Source of the DNA: JBEVOS01 sp044226655
GTDB taxonomy: Bacteria > Pseudomonadota > Alphaproteobacteria > Caulobacterales > Aquidulcibacteraceae
Direction of reading: 5' to 3'
Assembly: GCA_044226655.1 (NCBI GenBank)
Contig: JBGAGO010000005.1
Span: 1-64,000 of the forward strand
Length of the DNA stretch: 64,000 nt
In this document: positions 46,074-55,119 of the stretch, in pieces
How the letters are laid out: each line of letters begins with the position of its first letter
How positions within the stretch are numbered: the stretch's first letter is position 1
Made by a program: the position numbers and the translations under genes
The notes under the pieces: generated by a model
What the model saw: only the letters and a program-made list of their open reading frames with translations
Database searches by the model: none
Told to the model about the DNA's origin: nothing

Positions 46074-48389
46074 ATGATCCGGCGGGCAGGCGGCAATCTC
46101 AAACTGTTGCGCGGCGCGGTTCCGGCAGCGTCCGCGAACCTCGAGCGCGAAGGCTATGCGCATGTGCGCGGCGTGCTGGGCCCCGATGAAATCACCGCGC
46201 TGTGGACCGAGATCAACGACATCTTCGAAGCCACGCAGAAGGATCGCGACCATGATGCGCGCGACGAATTCCGCCATGGCATGTTCAACCGTTCGCCGCT
46301 GTCGCAGGCCGCGATCGGCAAGCGCGCGATCCTTGATGTGATCGAGCCGCTGCTCGGCGAAGATTGCCACGTCATCGCCAACACGGCGTGGCGCAACACG
46401 AAAGGCCATCAGGGCGGCCCCTGGCATTGCGACGCAGGCCCGCACATTCCGCGCGATGAGGGCGTGGAATGGCCCGAGTCCATTCCCTATCCCGTGTTCG
46501 CGATCGGCGTGCACATCTTCCTGGAAGATTGCCCGCTCGACGCGGGGCCAACGGCCGTGCTGGCGGGCTCGCATCGCTCGGGCCGGCTGCCGCCGCATGA
46601 TCGCCCTTTCGATCTCGATCTGACTTTCGACAACAAGACGGCGGTGTTTCTCCCAGCGAAGGCGGGCGACGCCATCTTCTTCGCGTCCGATGTTTGGCAT
46701 CGCGGCACGCCAGCGCAGGCGGGCTGGCGCCGTTTCTTCCTGCAGGCGCATTACGGGCGGCGCGACATCGCCCAGCGCGTGTTCACCACAGCCGAGGTCT
46801 CGCAGGCGACGCCCGAAGCCGAAGCGCGCGCCGAGACGCCGCGCGCGCGCACGCTTATCGGCCTGCACGCGCCGTGCGGCGGCCTGACGGCGCCTCTTGC
46901 GCGCGGCGGGACGAATCTCTATCCCCCGTCAATGGAAATCCGCGATGCTTTGACCTTTGACGACGTGCTGCTCGAGCCGGGCGCGTCCGAGGTTCTGCCC
47001 GCTGACGCTGATACGCGCACGCGGCTGACGCGCTCGGTCCGCCTCAACATTCCGCTCATTTCGGCAGCGATGGATACGGTCACGGAAGCGCCTTTGGCGA
47101 TCGCCGTGGCGCAGGCCGGGGGCCTCGGCGTCATCCATCGAAACCTCGAACCGGACGAACAGGCCGCCGCCGTGCGGCTGGTCAAGAAATTCGAGAGCGG
47201 CATGGTGATCGATCCGGTGACGATCTCGCCAGATATGTCGATCGGGCAGGTTCTTGAGCTGAAGAACCGGATCAAGGTCTCTGGCTTTCCGGTGGTCGAT
47301 GCGGCGACCAAGAAGCTCGTCGGCATTCTCACCAATCGCGACATGCGCTTTGCGGAAGATCACGAACGCGTTTCCGATCTGATGACGCAAAAGCTCGTCA
47401 CCGTGCGCGAAGGCGTGAAGGAAGACGAAGCGCGCCGGCTGCTGCACAAGAACCGCATCGAGCGGCTGATCGTGGTCGATGAAGGCTATCATTGCGTGGG
47501 CCTCGTCACGGTGAAGGATTTCGAGAAGGCGCAGGCTTTTCCAAACGCCGCGAAGGATGCGCAGGGGCGTTTGCTCGCGGGCGCTGCCTCGACCATTGGC
47601 GATGCCGGCTATGAACGTTCGCTCGCGCTGATCGATGCAGGCGTGGATGTGCTCGTGATCGATACGGCGCACGGCCATTCCAAAGGCGTGCTCGACGCCG
47701 TGGCGCGCATCAAGCGCGAGTCCAATCGCGTGCAGGTGATCGCCGGCAACATCGCCACGCGTGACGGCGCCATGGCGCTGATCGATGCGGGCGCGGACGC
47801 GGTGAAGGTCGGCATCGGGCCGGGCTCGATCTGCACGACGCGCATCGTCGCCGGCGTTGGCGTGCCGCAGCTCACCGCGATCCTCGACGCGGCGGATGCC
47901 GCGCGCAAGGCCGACGTGCCGGTCATCGCCGATGGCGGCATCAAGTTTTCAGGCGATCTCGCCAAGGCGCTCGCGGCGGGCGCCGAGGTGGGGATGATCG
48001 GCTCGCTCTTGGCGGGCAGCGAAGAGGCGCCTGGCGAAGTGATCCTCTATCAGGGCCGTTCTTATAAGAGCTATCGCGGCATGGGCTCGCTCGGCGCCAT
48101 GGCGCGCGGCTCGGCCGATCGGTATTTCCAGAAGGAAGTCACCGATCAGATGAAGCTGGTGCCGGAAGGCATTGAGGGCCGCGTGCCGTTCAAAGGGCCG
48201 GTGGCGAATATCCTGCATCAGCTTGTCGGCGGTCTGCGCGCCGCGATGGGCTATGTCGGCGCGCACGATCTGAAGGAATTCCGCGAAAAGGCGCGCTTCG
48301 TACGCATCTCCGCGGCCGGCCTGCGCGAAAGCCATGTGCACGACGTCGCGATCACGCGCGAAGCGCCGAATTATCCGCTGGGCGGGTGA
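46074..48389 (+). CDS. guaB: Phytanoyl-CoA dioxygenase domain fused to IMP dehydrogenase
   Basis: One uninterrupted 771-residue frame. Residues 1-270 are a PhyH-type Fe(II)/2-oxoglutarate dioxygenase, with HCDAGPH (metal HxD) and DVWHRGTPAQ (second metal His and cosubstrate region). Residues 287-771 are a complete IMP dehydrogenase: MEIRDALTFDDVLLEPGASE, two CBS domains (about 380-490), the loop GIGPGSICTTRIVAGVG with catalytic Cys, and the flap GMGSLGAMARGSADRYFQ. GuaB alone would be 485 residues starting at ATG 46932, the normal size, and that internal start may also be used. GuaB makes XMP for guanine synthesis. No stop separates the parts, which is unusual. Confidence 0.9.
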   Translation: MIRRAGGNLKLLRGAVPAASANLEREGYAHVRGVLGPDEITALWTEINDIFEATQKDRDHDARDEFRHGMFNRSPLSQAAIGKRAILDVIEPLLGEDCHVIANTAWRNTKGHQGGPWHCDAGPHIPRDEGVEWPESIPYPVFAIGVHIFLEDCPLDAGPTAVLAGSHRSGRLPPHDRPFDLDLTFDNKTAVFLPAKAGDAIFFASDVWHRGTPAQAGWRRFFLQAHYGRRDIAQRVFTTAEVSQATPEAEARAETPRARTLIGLHAPCGGLTAPLARGGTNLYPPSMEIRDALTFDDVLLEPGASEVLPADADTRTRLTRSVRLNIPLISAAMDTVTEAPLAIAVAQAGGLGVIHRNLEPDEQAAAVRLVKKFESGMVIDPVTISPDMSIGQVLELKNRIKVSGFPVVDAATKKLVGILTNRDMRFAEDHERVSDLMTQKLVTVREGVKEDEARRLLHKNRIERLIVVDEGYHCVGLVTVKDFEKAQAFPNAAKDAQGRLLAGAASTIGDAGYERSLALIDAGVDVLVIDTAHGHSKGVLDAVARIKRESNRVQVIAGNIATRDGAMALIDAGADAVKVGIGPGSICTTRIVAGVGVPQLTAILDAADAARKADVPVIADGGIKFSGDLAKALAAGAEVGMIGSLLAGSEEAPGEVILYQGRSYKSYRGMGSLGAMARGSADRYFQKEVTDQMKLVPEGIEGRVPFKGPVANILHQLVGGLRAAMGYVGAHDLKEFREKARFVRISAAGLRESHVHDVAITREAPNYPLGG

Positions 48390-49693
48390 GTATGCGTGAG
48401 GCTGCGCGCCTCGCCGCCGCGATCGAGGTGCTGAGCGATCTCGAAACGCGCAAGCGTCCGGCGGCGGATGCGCTCAAGGATTGGATGCAGACCCATCGCT
48501 TCGCCGGCTCGAAAGATCGGGCCGCGATCGGTGATCTGGTGTTCGGCGCGCTGCGCTGGCGCGCGTCGAGCGCATGGCGCTTCAGCGCAGATGCGCCGCG
48601 CGCCTGGGTGCTCGGCGCGGTGCGTTGGGGCTTTGGCCAAAGCGCCGATGCGATCATTCAAAGCTTCACCGATGATCCGCACGCGCCGGATGTGCTGAGC
48701 GAGAGTGAGTTGCGTGCGCTGCAGGAGGAGACGCCGGACAGCCGCCTCGGCGGCGCGCCGGCTTTTGTACGCGGCGATTATCCGGAATGGCTGGACGCCA
48801 GCTTGGCGCGCGTTTTCGCGGACGCGCGCGCCGAAGAGGGCGCGAGCCTGGCGCGGCCCGCGCCGCTCGATCTGCGCGCCAATACCTTGCGTACGACGCG
48901 CGACAAGCTCATCGCCGCCCTCTCGGAGAGCCCGTACCTGCAGGAGCCGCCCGCGCCGACGCCGTTCGCGGAGCATGGCGTGCGCTTACCTTGGATGCGC
49001 GGGCGCGCCTTTCCGTGGAGCACGGACCAGAGCTTCCTCAAAGGCTGGTTCGAAGTGCAGGACGAAGGCAGCCAGCTCGCCGCTGCTCTGTGCGACGCGC
49101 GCGAGGGCATGCAGGTCGCCGATATTTGCGCCGGCGGCGGCGGCAAAACGCTCGCGCTCGCCGCCGCCATGAACAACACCGGCCAGATCTATGCGCATGA
49201 CGCGGATGGACGCCGCCTGGCGCCGCTCAAAGAGCGCGCCGAGCGCGCACATGCGCGCAACATCCAAATCCGCGCGCCGTCGAAGACGCGCGACGCGCTG
49301 GAGGATTTGCGCGGACGCATGGATGTCGTGCTTGTCGATGCGCCATGCACCGGGTCCGGCACATGGCGGCGCAATCCGGATTCGAAATGGCGGCTGCGGC
49401 CGAACGCCTTGGCGATGCGCCAGCGCGAGCAGCAGGAAGCGCTGGCGCTCGGCGCGCCTTTGGTGAAAACCGGCGGGCGTCTGGTTTATGTGACGTGCTC
49501 GGTATTGCCTGAAGAGAACGCGGACGCGTGCGCGGCGTTTTTGGCTCAAAATGGCGCCTTCGCACCCGCGCCGCTGACGCTGGCGTCAGAATTAGCCGCA
49601 AGCGCGCTGCGCCAAGGCGAGGCCATTCAGATGACGCCGCGCAGGCTGGGCTGCGACGGGTTCTTCGTCGCTGCGTTTACACGGCGCGCCTGA
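48386..49693 (+). CDS. RsmB-type 16S/tRNA cytosine-5 methyltransferase
   Basis: A 435-residue RsmB/NOP-family enzyme. The N-terminal NusB-like helices precede a methyltransferase domain with DICAGGGGKTLALAAAM (SAM), VDAPCTGSGTWRRNPDSKW (Cys of motif IV) and VYVTCSVLPEEN (catalytic TCS of motif VI). It modifies a cytosine in rRNA or tRNA. The GTG at 48386 overlaps the guaB stop (GTGA); an ATG two codons later is also possible. The guaB-RsmB adjacency is common in Alphaproteobacteria. Confidence 0.9.
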   Translation: MSMREAARLAAAIEVLSDLETRKRPAADALKDWMQTHRFAGSKDRAAIGDLVFGALRWRASSAWRFSADAPRAWVLGAVRWGFGQSADAIIQSFTDDPHAPDVLSESELRALQEETPDSRLGGAPAFVRGDYPEWLDASLARVFADARAEEGASLARPAPLDLRANTLRTTRDKLIAALSESPYLQEPPAPTPFAEHGVRLPWMRGRAFPWSTDQSFLKGWFEVQDEGSQLAAALCDAREGMQVADICAGGGGKTLALAAAMNNTGQIYAHDADGRRLAPLKERAERAHARNIQIRAPSKTRDALEDLRGRMDVVLVDAPCTGSGTWRRNPDSKWRLRPNALAMRQREQQEALALGAPLVKTGGRLVYVTCSVLPEENADACAAFLAQNGAFAPAPLTLASELAASALRQGEAIQMTPRRLGCDGFFVAAFTRRA

Positions 49694-49832
49694 AATCGCG
49701 CGGCGCGCGAGTTTGGTCATACAACTATGCCGTTTGGCTGAATGACGTGGCGGATGCGCGCGACGGCGTACGAAACTCGCGCTACGGGCCAGGAAAGGCG
49801 GCGGCTCCGTAAAACGTGAGTGGGAGAAGAAG

Positions 49833-50090
49833 ATGCTGAAGAAGCTCTTCCAAACCACCGCCGCTGTCGCGACGCTGGCTATCGTCGGCGCCACACGCGC
49901 GTCCGCGGAGGTGTGCTTAATCATTCTGTGTCTGGGCGGGGGAGGCGGCGGCAATGATCCGCCGCCGGCCGAGACGGCGCATGCGCCTGAGATCGATGTG
50001 ACTCAAGGGTTTGCGGCGTTGGCGATTGTCGCGTGCGTCGCGCTCCTGTTGCGCGAAGCTTACGCCCGCAAACATCGCTCGCTTCGCTAG
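49833..50090 (+). CDS. VPEID-CTERM-type exosortase substrate, small
   Basis: An 85-residue precursor. Signal peptide about 1-25 (MLKKLFQTTAAVATLAIVGA, cleaved near ASA). The mature core is tiny: a CLIILC motif, a GGGGGGN stretch and PPPAETA. The C terminus is a sorting signal: HAPEID near residues 50-55, a hydrophobic helix QGFAALAIVACVALLL and a basic tail REAYARKHRS. It is followed by a paralogue and by an exosortase E/protease gene. GGGAGAAGAAG precedes the ATG. It is not a known enzyme. Confidence 0.82.
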   Translation: MLKKLFQTTAAVATLAIVGATRASAEVCLIILCLGGGGGGNDPPPAETAHAPEIDVTQGFAALAIVACVALLLREAYARKHRSLR

Positions 50091-50302
50091 ACCACGCTTC
50101 CAGCGCGCGCCTCCCCGCTTGCGGCGCGCTGGTTGGTCATGCGCGCATGCGCGGCTTATGCGCCAGTGATGCATATTCATCGCACGCTCTCGGCGAAATG
50201 AGCGCGCGCATGCGTGTGTGGCCAGAATCTCGTGGCGTGTGAAACGCCATGCGCCATTGTGCGGCGACGCGCGCGAGGCAGCGCGCGCTCGGGGAGCGCG
50301 TG

Positions 50303-50554
50303 ATGGTGAAGGGTTTTGTGAAGGCGGCGGTCGCAATGGCTGGCGTGGTCGCGTTCGGCGCGAGCCAAGCGGCCGCCGACACGATCTGCCTGTTTGGTTT
50401 CTGCTTTGATCTGCCGCCGATTTTCCAACCGTCGCCGTCGACGCCGCACGCGCCGGAGATCGACGCCTCCCAAGGCCTCGCGGCTCTGGCGATCGTGGCC
50501 TGCGCGCTTCTCATCGCGCGCGAATGGAGCGTGCGCCGCGCCCAGCGCGCGTAA
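50303..50554 (+). CDS. VPEID-CTERM-type exosortase substrate, small (paralogue)
   Basis: An 83-residue precursor of the same design: signal peptide about 1-25 (MVKGFVKAAVAMAGVVAFGA, cleaved near AAA), a very short mature part with a CLFGFC motif and proline-rich DLPPIFQPSPSTP, then the sorting signal HAPEIDASQGLAALAIVACALLIAREW and a basic tail. GGGGAG lies eight bases before the ATG, which decides this start over a longer reading. The exosortase E/protease gene starts 21 bases after its stop. Confidence 0.82.
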   Translation: MVKGFVKAAVAMAGVVAFGASQAAADTICLFGFCFDLPPIFQPSPSTPHAPEIDASQGLAALAIVACALLIAREWSVRRAQRA

Positions 50555-50575
50555 TTCTTGCATGATGGCGCGGCC

Positions 50576-52195
50576 ATGAGCCTGTCGCCCGCAGCCGAAG
50601 GACACGGTAACATATGGCGCGTCGCCGCACGTGGCGGCGCGCTCCTTTTGCTTTTCCCGTTCGAAATCATCGGGCTCGATCTGTTTTACGATGTGCGCGC
50701 AATCGGGGCCGGCGGCGCCGATTGGCTGAATATCAACGCGGTCGTGAAATTCGTCGCCTATGCCGGCCTCTACGCGCTGCTCGCCTTCGCGATGCTGGTG
50801 TGGCCGCAGCGGCGAGCGCTGCTTGGGGAATGGGCCGGCGCGGCAGGGCCGCATCCTTGGCGCGGCGCGCTGATCGCGAATATCGCGCTTTTTTTGGCGC
50901 TCGCCTTCGCCGCCGCGCTGATGAGCGCGGCCAGGGGCTCGGCGCCATGGGGCGCCTTTGCGGCTTGGGCGGGCGGGGTCGGCGTCATGGCGCTGCTGCT
51001 CGCCTATACGCTCGCGCCGGTTTCCTATTGGCGCGCAGCGCTGACGCGTCATGCCAGGGACATCGCCTGGGCCGGCGCCGCGGGTGTGCTGATCGCCGGC
51101 GCGAGCTGGCTGGCGCAGGATTCCTGGAACCTGCTGGCCGACGCAACGCTCAACACGTCTTACCTGCTGTTGTCCGCGGTCGAGCCGGATGCGCACATCG
51201 CGCCGGCCTATCGTCTGATCGGCGTGGGCGATTTTGACGTCATCATCGATTCCTATTGCTCGGGCTATGAGGGCGTCGGTCTCGTGCTCGCGGCTTTGGC
51301 GCTTTACCTGATCGTGTTCCGCAACAATCTTCGGTTTCCGAACGCGTGGCTGCTCCTGCCGCTGGGCGGGGCGGCCGTGTGGACGCTGAACGCCGTGCGC
51401 ATCGCCGCGCTCGTACTGCTGGGCGCGCATGTCTCGCCCGATCTCGCGCTGCACGGCTTTCATTCGCAGGCGGGCTGGATCGCCTTCGTGGCGGTGACCG
51501 TGGGGATCATGGCGTTGGCCCAGGCAGCGCCGTTCTTCCGCGCGGATGCTGTCAAGCGCGCCGCCGATCCCGCCGTGCTGCTAGCTGCAAGTCTGATCGC
51601 GCCGTTCGCGGCATTGATGGTCGCGCGGATCGTCGCTGCGCTGTTCGGCCCAAGCGCGCACTGGGCCGGCCCGCTGGCGATGCTTGCGCCAGCGGCCGCG
51701 CTCATCGCCTTCCGCGCGACGATCCGCGCGCAATTGGGCCGCGTGCGGCTGGAAGACGTGGCGGTCGGTCTTGTCGTCGGCGCGATCTGGATTGCGACGG
51801 AGCCTGCGAAGACCAACGCCCCGCTCGGCGCCTGGCTGGCCGCGCAAACGCCCCTCGACAGCACGCTTTGGCTTGCGCTTCGCATCGCTGGCTTCGCGCT
51901 CATCGTGCCGATCGCGGAGGAGCTGGCGTTCCGCGGCTATCTCTATCGCGCGCTCGCGGCGCGCCGGTTTGAGGAGGCTGCGCCCGGCGCGTTTTCCTGG
52001 ACCGCGCTCATCGCGACGAGCGTGCTGTTCGGCGCCATGCACGGGCGCTGGCTCGCAGGCGCGCTGGCGGGCGCGGCCTACGGGCTGGTGCTGGTGCGCA
52101 GCAAAAGCGTGAGCGGCCCGATCGCCGCGCATATCGCTTCGAACGGCGTCATCGCGGCTTACGCGGTCGCGACCGCATCCTGGGGCCTTCTCTGA
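50576..52195 (+). CDS. Exosortase E fused to CPBP/CAAX-type protease (VPEID-CTERM system)
   Basis: A 539-residue multi-pass membrane protein in two halves. The exosortase half has Cys228 in IDSYCSGYEG, Arg275 in NAVRIA and His296 in GFHSQAGW, the exosortase catalytic triad. The C-terminal half (about 400-539) has the CPBP/ABI protease motifs EELAFRGYLYRAL (Glu448, Glu449, Arg453), HGRWL (His489) and AHIASN (His519). This fusion is typical of exosortase E/protease proteins that handle VPEID-CTERM substrates. It would cut the C-terminal signal of the two preceding proteins. ATG 50576 is chosen over a TTG six codons earlier. Confidence 0.88.
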   Translation: MSLSPAAEGHGNIWRVAARGGALLLLFPFEIIGLDLFYDVRAIGAGGADWLNINAVVKFVAYAGLYALLAFAMLVWPQRRALLGEWAGAAGPHPWRGALIANIALFLALAFAAALMSAARGSAPWGAFAAWAGGVGVMALLLAYTLAPVSYWRAALTRHARDIAWAGAAGVLIAGASWLAQDSWNLLADATLNTSYLLLSAVEPDAHIAPAYRLIGVGDFDVIIDSYCSGYEGVGLVLAALALYLIVFRNNLRFPNAWLLLPLGGAAVWTLNAVRIAALVLLGAHVSPDLALHGFHSQAGWIAFVAVTVGIMALAQAAPFFRADAVKRAADPAVLLAASLIAPFAALMVARIVAALFGPSAHWAGPLAMLAPAAALIAFRATIRAQLGRVRLEDVAVGLVVGAIWIATEPAKTNAPLGAWLAAQTPLDSTLWLALRIAGFALIVPIAEELAFRGYLYRALAARRFEEAAPGAFSWTALIATSVLFGAMHGRWLAGALAGAAYGLVLVRSKSVSGPIAAHIASNGVIAAYAVATASWGLL

Positions 52196-52248
52196 GCTGC
52201 GTCAGGGCGCGCATCGCGCGCGTGAGGGCGGCGCGCTAAGCCTCGCCC

Positions 52249-53391
52249 ATGCGGGCGCTGGACATCGGCATTGTGGGCGCGGGCGTGGCGGGGCTCGCCT
52301 GCGGCGCGCTGCTGAGGCGCGCCGGTCATCGCGTTGTGATCTTCGACCGGCTGGAGCGGCCATCGCCGATCGGCTCGGGCCTTATCCTGCAGCCGGTCGG
52401 CCTGGCCGTGCTCGAAACGCTTGGCGTGCGCGCGTGCGTCGAAGGCCAGGGCGCGCGGCTGGCGCGGCTCTGGGGCTTGTCGCGCGGCAAGCCCGTGCTC
52501 GACGTGCGCTACGCCGCGCTTTCGCCAAGCGCCTATGGCGTCGGCGCGCATCGCGGCGCGCTGTTTTCCGCTTTGTTCGAGGCGGCGCAAGCCGCGGGCG
52601 TCGAGATCGAAGCACGCCGCGAAGCGGTGGCCGCGCCGCTGATGAGCGGTGACCGGCGCGCAATCGCGTTTTCGGACGGAACGGCGACGCCGGCCTTCGA
52701 TCTGGTGCTCGATGCGGCAGGCGTGCGGTCGCCCTTGTCGCGCGCGGCCGCGCCGCTGCGCTTCGGCGCGCTCTGGGCGAACCTTGCTTGGCGCGATGGC
52801 TTCGCCGCTGACGCGCTCGAACAACGCTACGAGGCCGCGCGCAAAATGGCCGGCGTGATGCCGATCGGCGGCGGGCAGGCTGCCTATTTCTGGAGTCTCC
52901 GCGGCGCGGACCACGCCGCATGGCGTGCAGCCCCACTCGATGCGTGGAAGGACGAGGCGCGCGCGCTCTGGCCGCAAACCGCGCCGCTGCTCGATCAAAT
53001 CTCGTCGCACGACGATCTGGTGTTCGCACGCTATGCGCATCGCACTCATCCGCGCCCAGTGGATACGGCGCTGGCGCGCGTCGGCGATTCCTATCATTGC
53101 GCGAGCCCGCAGCTCGGGCAGGGCGCCAATATGGCGCTGCTCGACGCCGCGGCGCTCGCGCAGGCGCTCGCAGCGCAAGACGATGTCGGCCTCGCGCTCG
53201 CCGAATATGCCCGCCTGCGCGCGCTGCATGTCTGGATCTATCAAGCCGCCAGCTGGGCCTTCACGCCCGCCTATCAAAGCGACGGCGCGCTCTATCCCTG
53301 GGTCCGCGACGTCCTCATGGCCCGCGCCGCCCGCTTCTGGTTCGCCCCGAAACTGCTGGCGGCGCTGGTGGCGGGGAGGTGGGGGATGTGA
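52249..53391 (+). CDS. FAD-dependent monooxygenase (UbiH/salicylate-hydroxylase-like)
   Basis: A 380-residue class A flavoprotein hydroxylase. The FAD-binding GIVGAGVAGLACGALLRRAG motif is at residues 6-25, and the second FAD motif GDSYHCASPQLGQGANMALLDAAAL is near residues 280-305. It could be an aromatic or ubiquinone-pathway hydroxylase; no pathway is apparent. It starts 53 bases after the exosortase gene and precedes guaA. Confidence 0.85.
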   Translation: MRALDIGIVGAGVAGLACGALLRRAGHRVVIFDRLERPSPIGSGLILQPVGLAVLETLGVRACVEGQGARLARLWGLSRGKPVLDVRYAALSPSAYGVGAHRGALFSALFEAAQAAGVEIEARREAVAAPLMSGDRRAIAFSDGTATPAFDLVLDAAGVRSPLSRAAAPLRFGALWANLAWRDGFAADALEQRYEAARKMAGVMPIGGGQAAYFWSLRGADHAAWRAAPLDAWKDEARALWPQTAPLLDQISSHDDLVFARYAHRTHPRPVDTALARVGDSYHCASPQLGQGANMALLDAAALAQALAAQDDVGLALAEYARLRALHVWIYQAASWAFTPAYQSDGALYPWVRDVLMARAARFWFAPKLLAALVAGRWGM

Positions 53392-53477
53392 GGCGGTTGC
53401 TTCGGCGGGACGGCCCTGTGGATAAGTGGCCGGCGCAGGCGTCTTGAATCCCGGGCCGACGCAGTTCATCTCAGCCC

Positions 53478-55100
53478 ATGGCCCAGTCCAAGCCCGCGCA
53501 GAAACCCGCGCCCGCATCCGCCGCCACGTCGGCGCTTCCTCAGACACCGCACCATGACCGCGTCCTGATCATCGATTTCGGGTCGCAGGTGACGCAGCTG
53601 ATCGCACGGCGGGTGCGCGAGAGCGGCGTCTATTGCGAAATCCACCCCTACAACAAGATCGACGCCGCCTTCCTCGCCGCCTACGCGCCAAAGGCCATCA
53701 TCTTCTCCGGCGGCCCCGCCAGCGTCACGGAAGGCGAAAGCCCGCGCGCGCCGGCGGAAGCGTTCGCGCTCGGCGTTCCCATTCTCGCCATCTGCTACGG
53801 CCAGCAGACCATGGCGGTGCAATTGGGCGGCGTGGTCGAAGGCGGCCATGCGCGCGAGTTCGGGCGCGCCGATATCGAGATCAAGAAGCCGAGCCCGCTG
53901 TTCGACGGCGTGTGGCGCGTCGGCGGGCGGTACCCGGTTTGGATGAGCCATGGCGACCGCGTGACCGAATTGGCGCCCGGCTTCGAGGTGGTCGCCACCA
54001 GCGAGAATGCGCCCTTCGCGATCGCCGTCGACGAAAAGCGCCGCTTCTATTCGACCATGTTCCATCCGGAGGTCGCGCACACGCCGGACGGCGCGCAGAT
54101 CTTGCGCAATTTCACGCATACCATCGCCGGTCTGCGCGGCGATTGGACGATGGCCGCATTTAAGGACGAAGCGATCGCACGCATTCGCCAGAAAGTCGGC
54201 GCCGGCAAAGTGATCTGCGGCCTGTCCGGCGGGGTCGATTCAAGCGTGGCGGCGGTGCTGATCCATGAAGCGATCGGCGATCAGCTGCATTGCGTGTTTG
54301 TCGATCACGGCCTGATGCGCGCGAACGAGGCGCAAGAGGTCGTCTCGCTGTTCCGCGATCATTACAACATCCCGCTCATCCACGCCGACGAAAGCGCGCG
54401 CTTCCTGACCGCGCTCGACGGCGTCGACGATCCGGAGACCAAGCGCAAGACCATCGGCAAGCTCTTCATCGACGTGTTCGAAGAGAAGGCGCGCGAGATC
54501 GGCGGCGCGGATTTTCTGGCGCAGGGCACACTCTATCCTGACGTGATTGAAAGCGTCTCCGCGATCGGCGGCCCGTCGGTGACGATCAAATCCCACCACA
54601 ATGTCGGCGGCCTGCCCGAGCGCATGCGCATGCAGCTGGTCGAGCCGCTGCGCGAACTCTTCAAGGACGAGGTGCGCGCGCTGGGCCGCGAGCTTGGCCT
54701 CCCGGATGCGTTCGTCGGCCGCCATCCGTTCCCCGGCCCAGGCCTCGCCATTCGTATTCCGGGCGCGATCACGCGCGAGAAGCTCGATATCCTGCGCCAG
54801 GCCGACGCGATCTATCTCGATGAGATCCGCAAGGCCGGCCTCTACGATGAGATTTGGCAGGCCTTCGCCGTGCTGTTGCCCGTGCGCACCGTCGGCGTGA
54901 TGGGCGATGGACGCACCTACGACCACGTCTGCGCGCTGCGCGCCGTCACCTCGACCGACGGCATGACCGCCGATTTCTTCCCGTTCCCAATGGATTTCCT
55001 CGGCCGCGCAGCCACGCGCATCATCAACGAGGTGAAGGGCGTCAACCGCGTCGTCTATGACGTTACGAGCAAGCCGCCGGGCACGATTGAGTGGGAGTGA
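53478..55100 (+). CDS. guaA: GMP synthase (glutamine-hydrolysing)
   Basis: A 540-residue enzyme converting XMP to GMP. The N-terminal glutamine amidotransferase has the catalytic Cys in ILAICYGQQTMAVQLGG and the HPE motif in FHPEVAHTP. The ATP pyrophosphatase domain has the PP-loop LSGGVDSSVAAVL, and the C-terminal dimerisation domain ends NRVVYDVTSKPPGTIEWE. An N-terminal extension of about 20 Ala/Pro-rich residues precedes the usual start region. It and guaB complete guanine nucleotide synthesis, with four genes between them. Confidence 0.96.
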   Translation: MAQSKPAQKPAPASAATSALPQTPHHDRVLIIDFGSQVTQLIARRVRESGVYCEIHPYNKIDAAFLAAYAPKAIIFSGGPASVTEGESPRAPAEAFALGVPILAICYGQQTMAVQLGGVVEGGHAREFGRADIEIKKPSPLFDGVWRVGGRYPVWMSHGDRVTELAPGFEVVATSENAPFAIAVDEKRRFYSTMFHPEVAHTPDGAQILRNFTHTIAGLRGDWTMAAFKDEAIARIRQKVGAGKVICGLSGGVDSSVAAVLIHEAIGDQLHCVFVDHGLMRANEAQEVVSLFRDHYNIPLIHADESARFLTALDGVDDPETKRKTIGKLFIDVFEEKAREIGGADFLAQGTLYPDVIESVSAIGGPSVTIKSHHNVGGLPERMRMQLVEPLRELFKDEVRALGRELGLPDAFVGRHPFPGPGLAIRIPGAITREKLDILRQADAIYLDEIRKAGLYDEIWQAFAVLLPVRTVGVMGDGRTYDHVCALRAVTSTDGMTADFFPFPMDFLGRAATRIINEVKGVNRVVYDVTSKPPGTIEWE

Positions 55101-55119
55101 TCGACGTGCGCGTCGGCCG

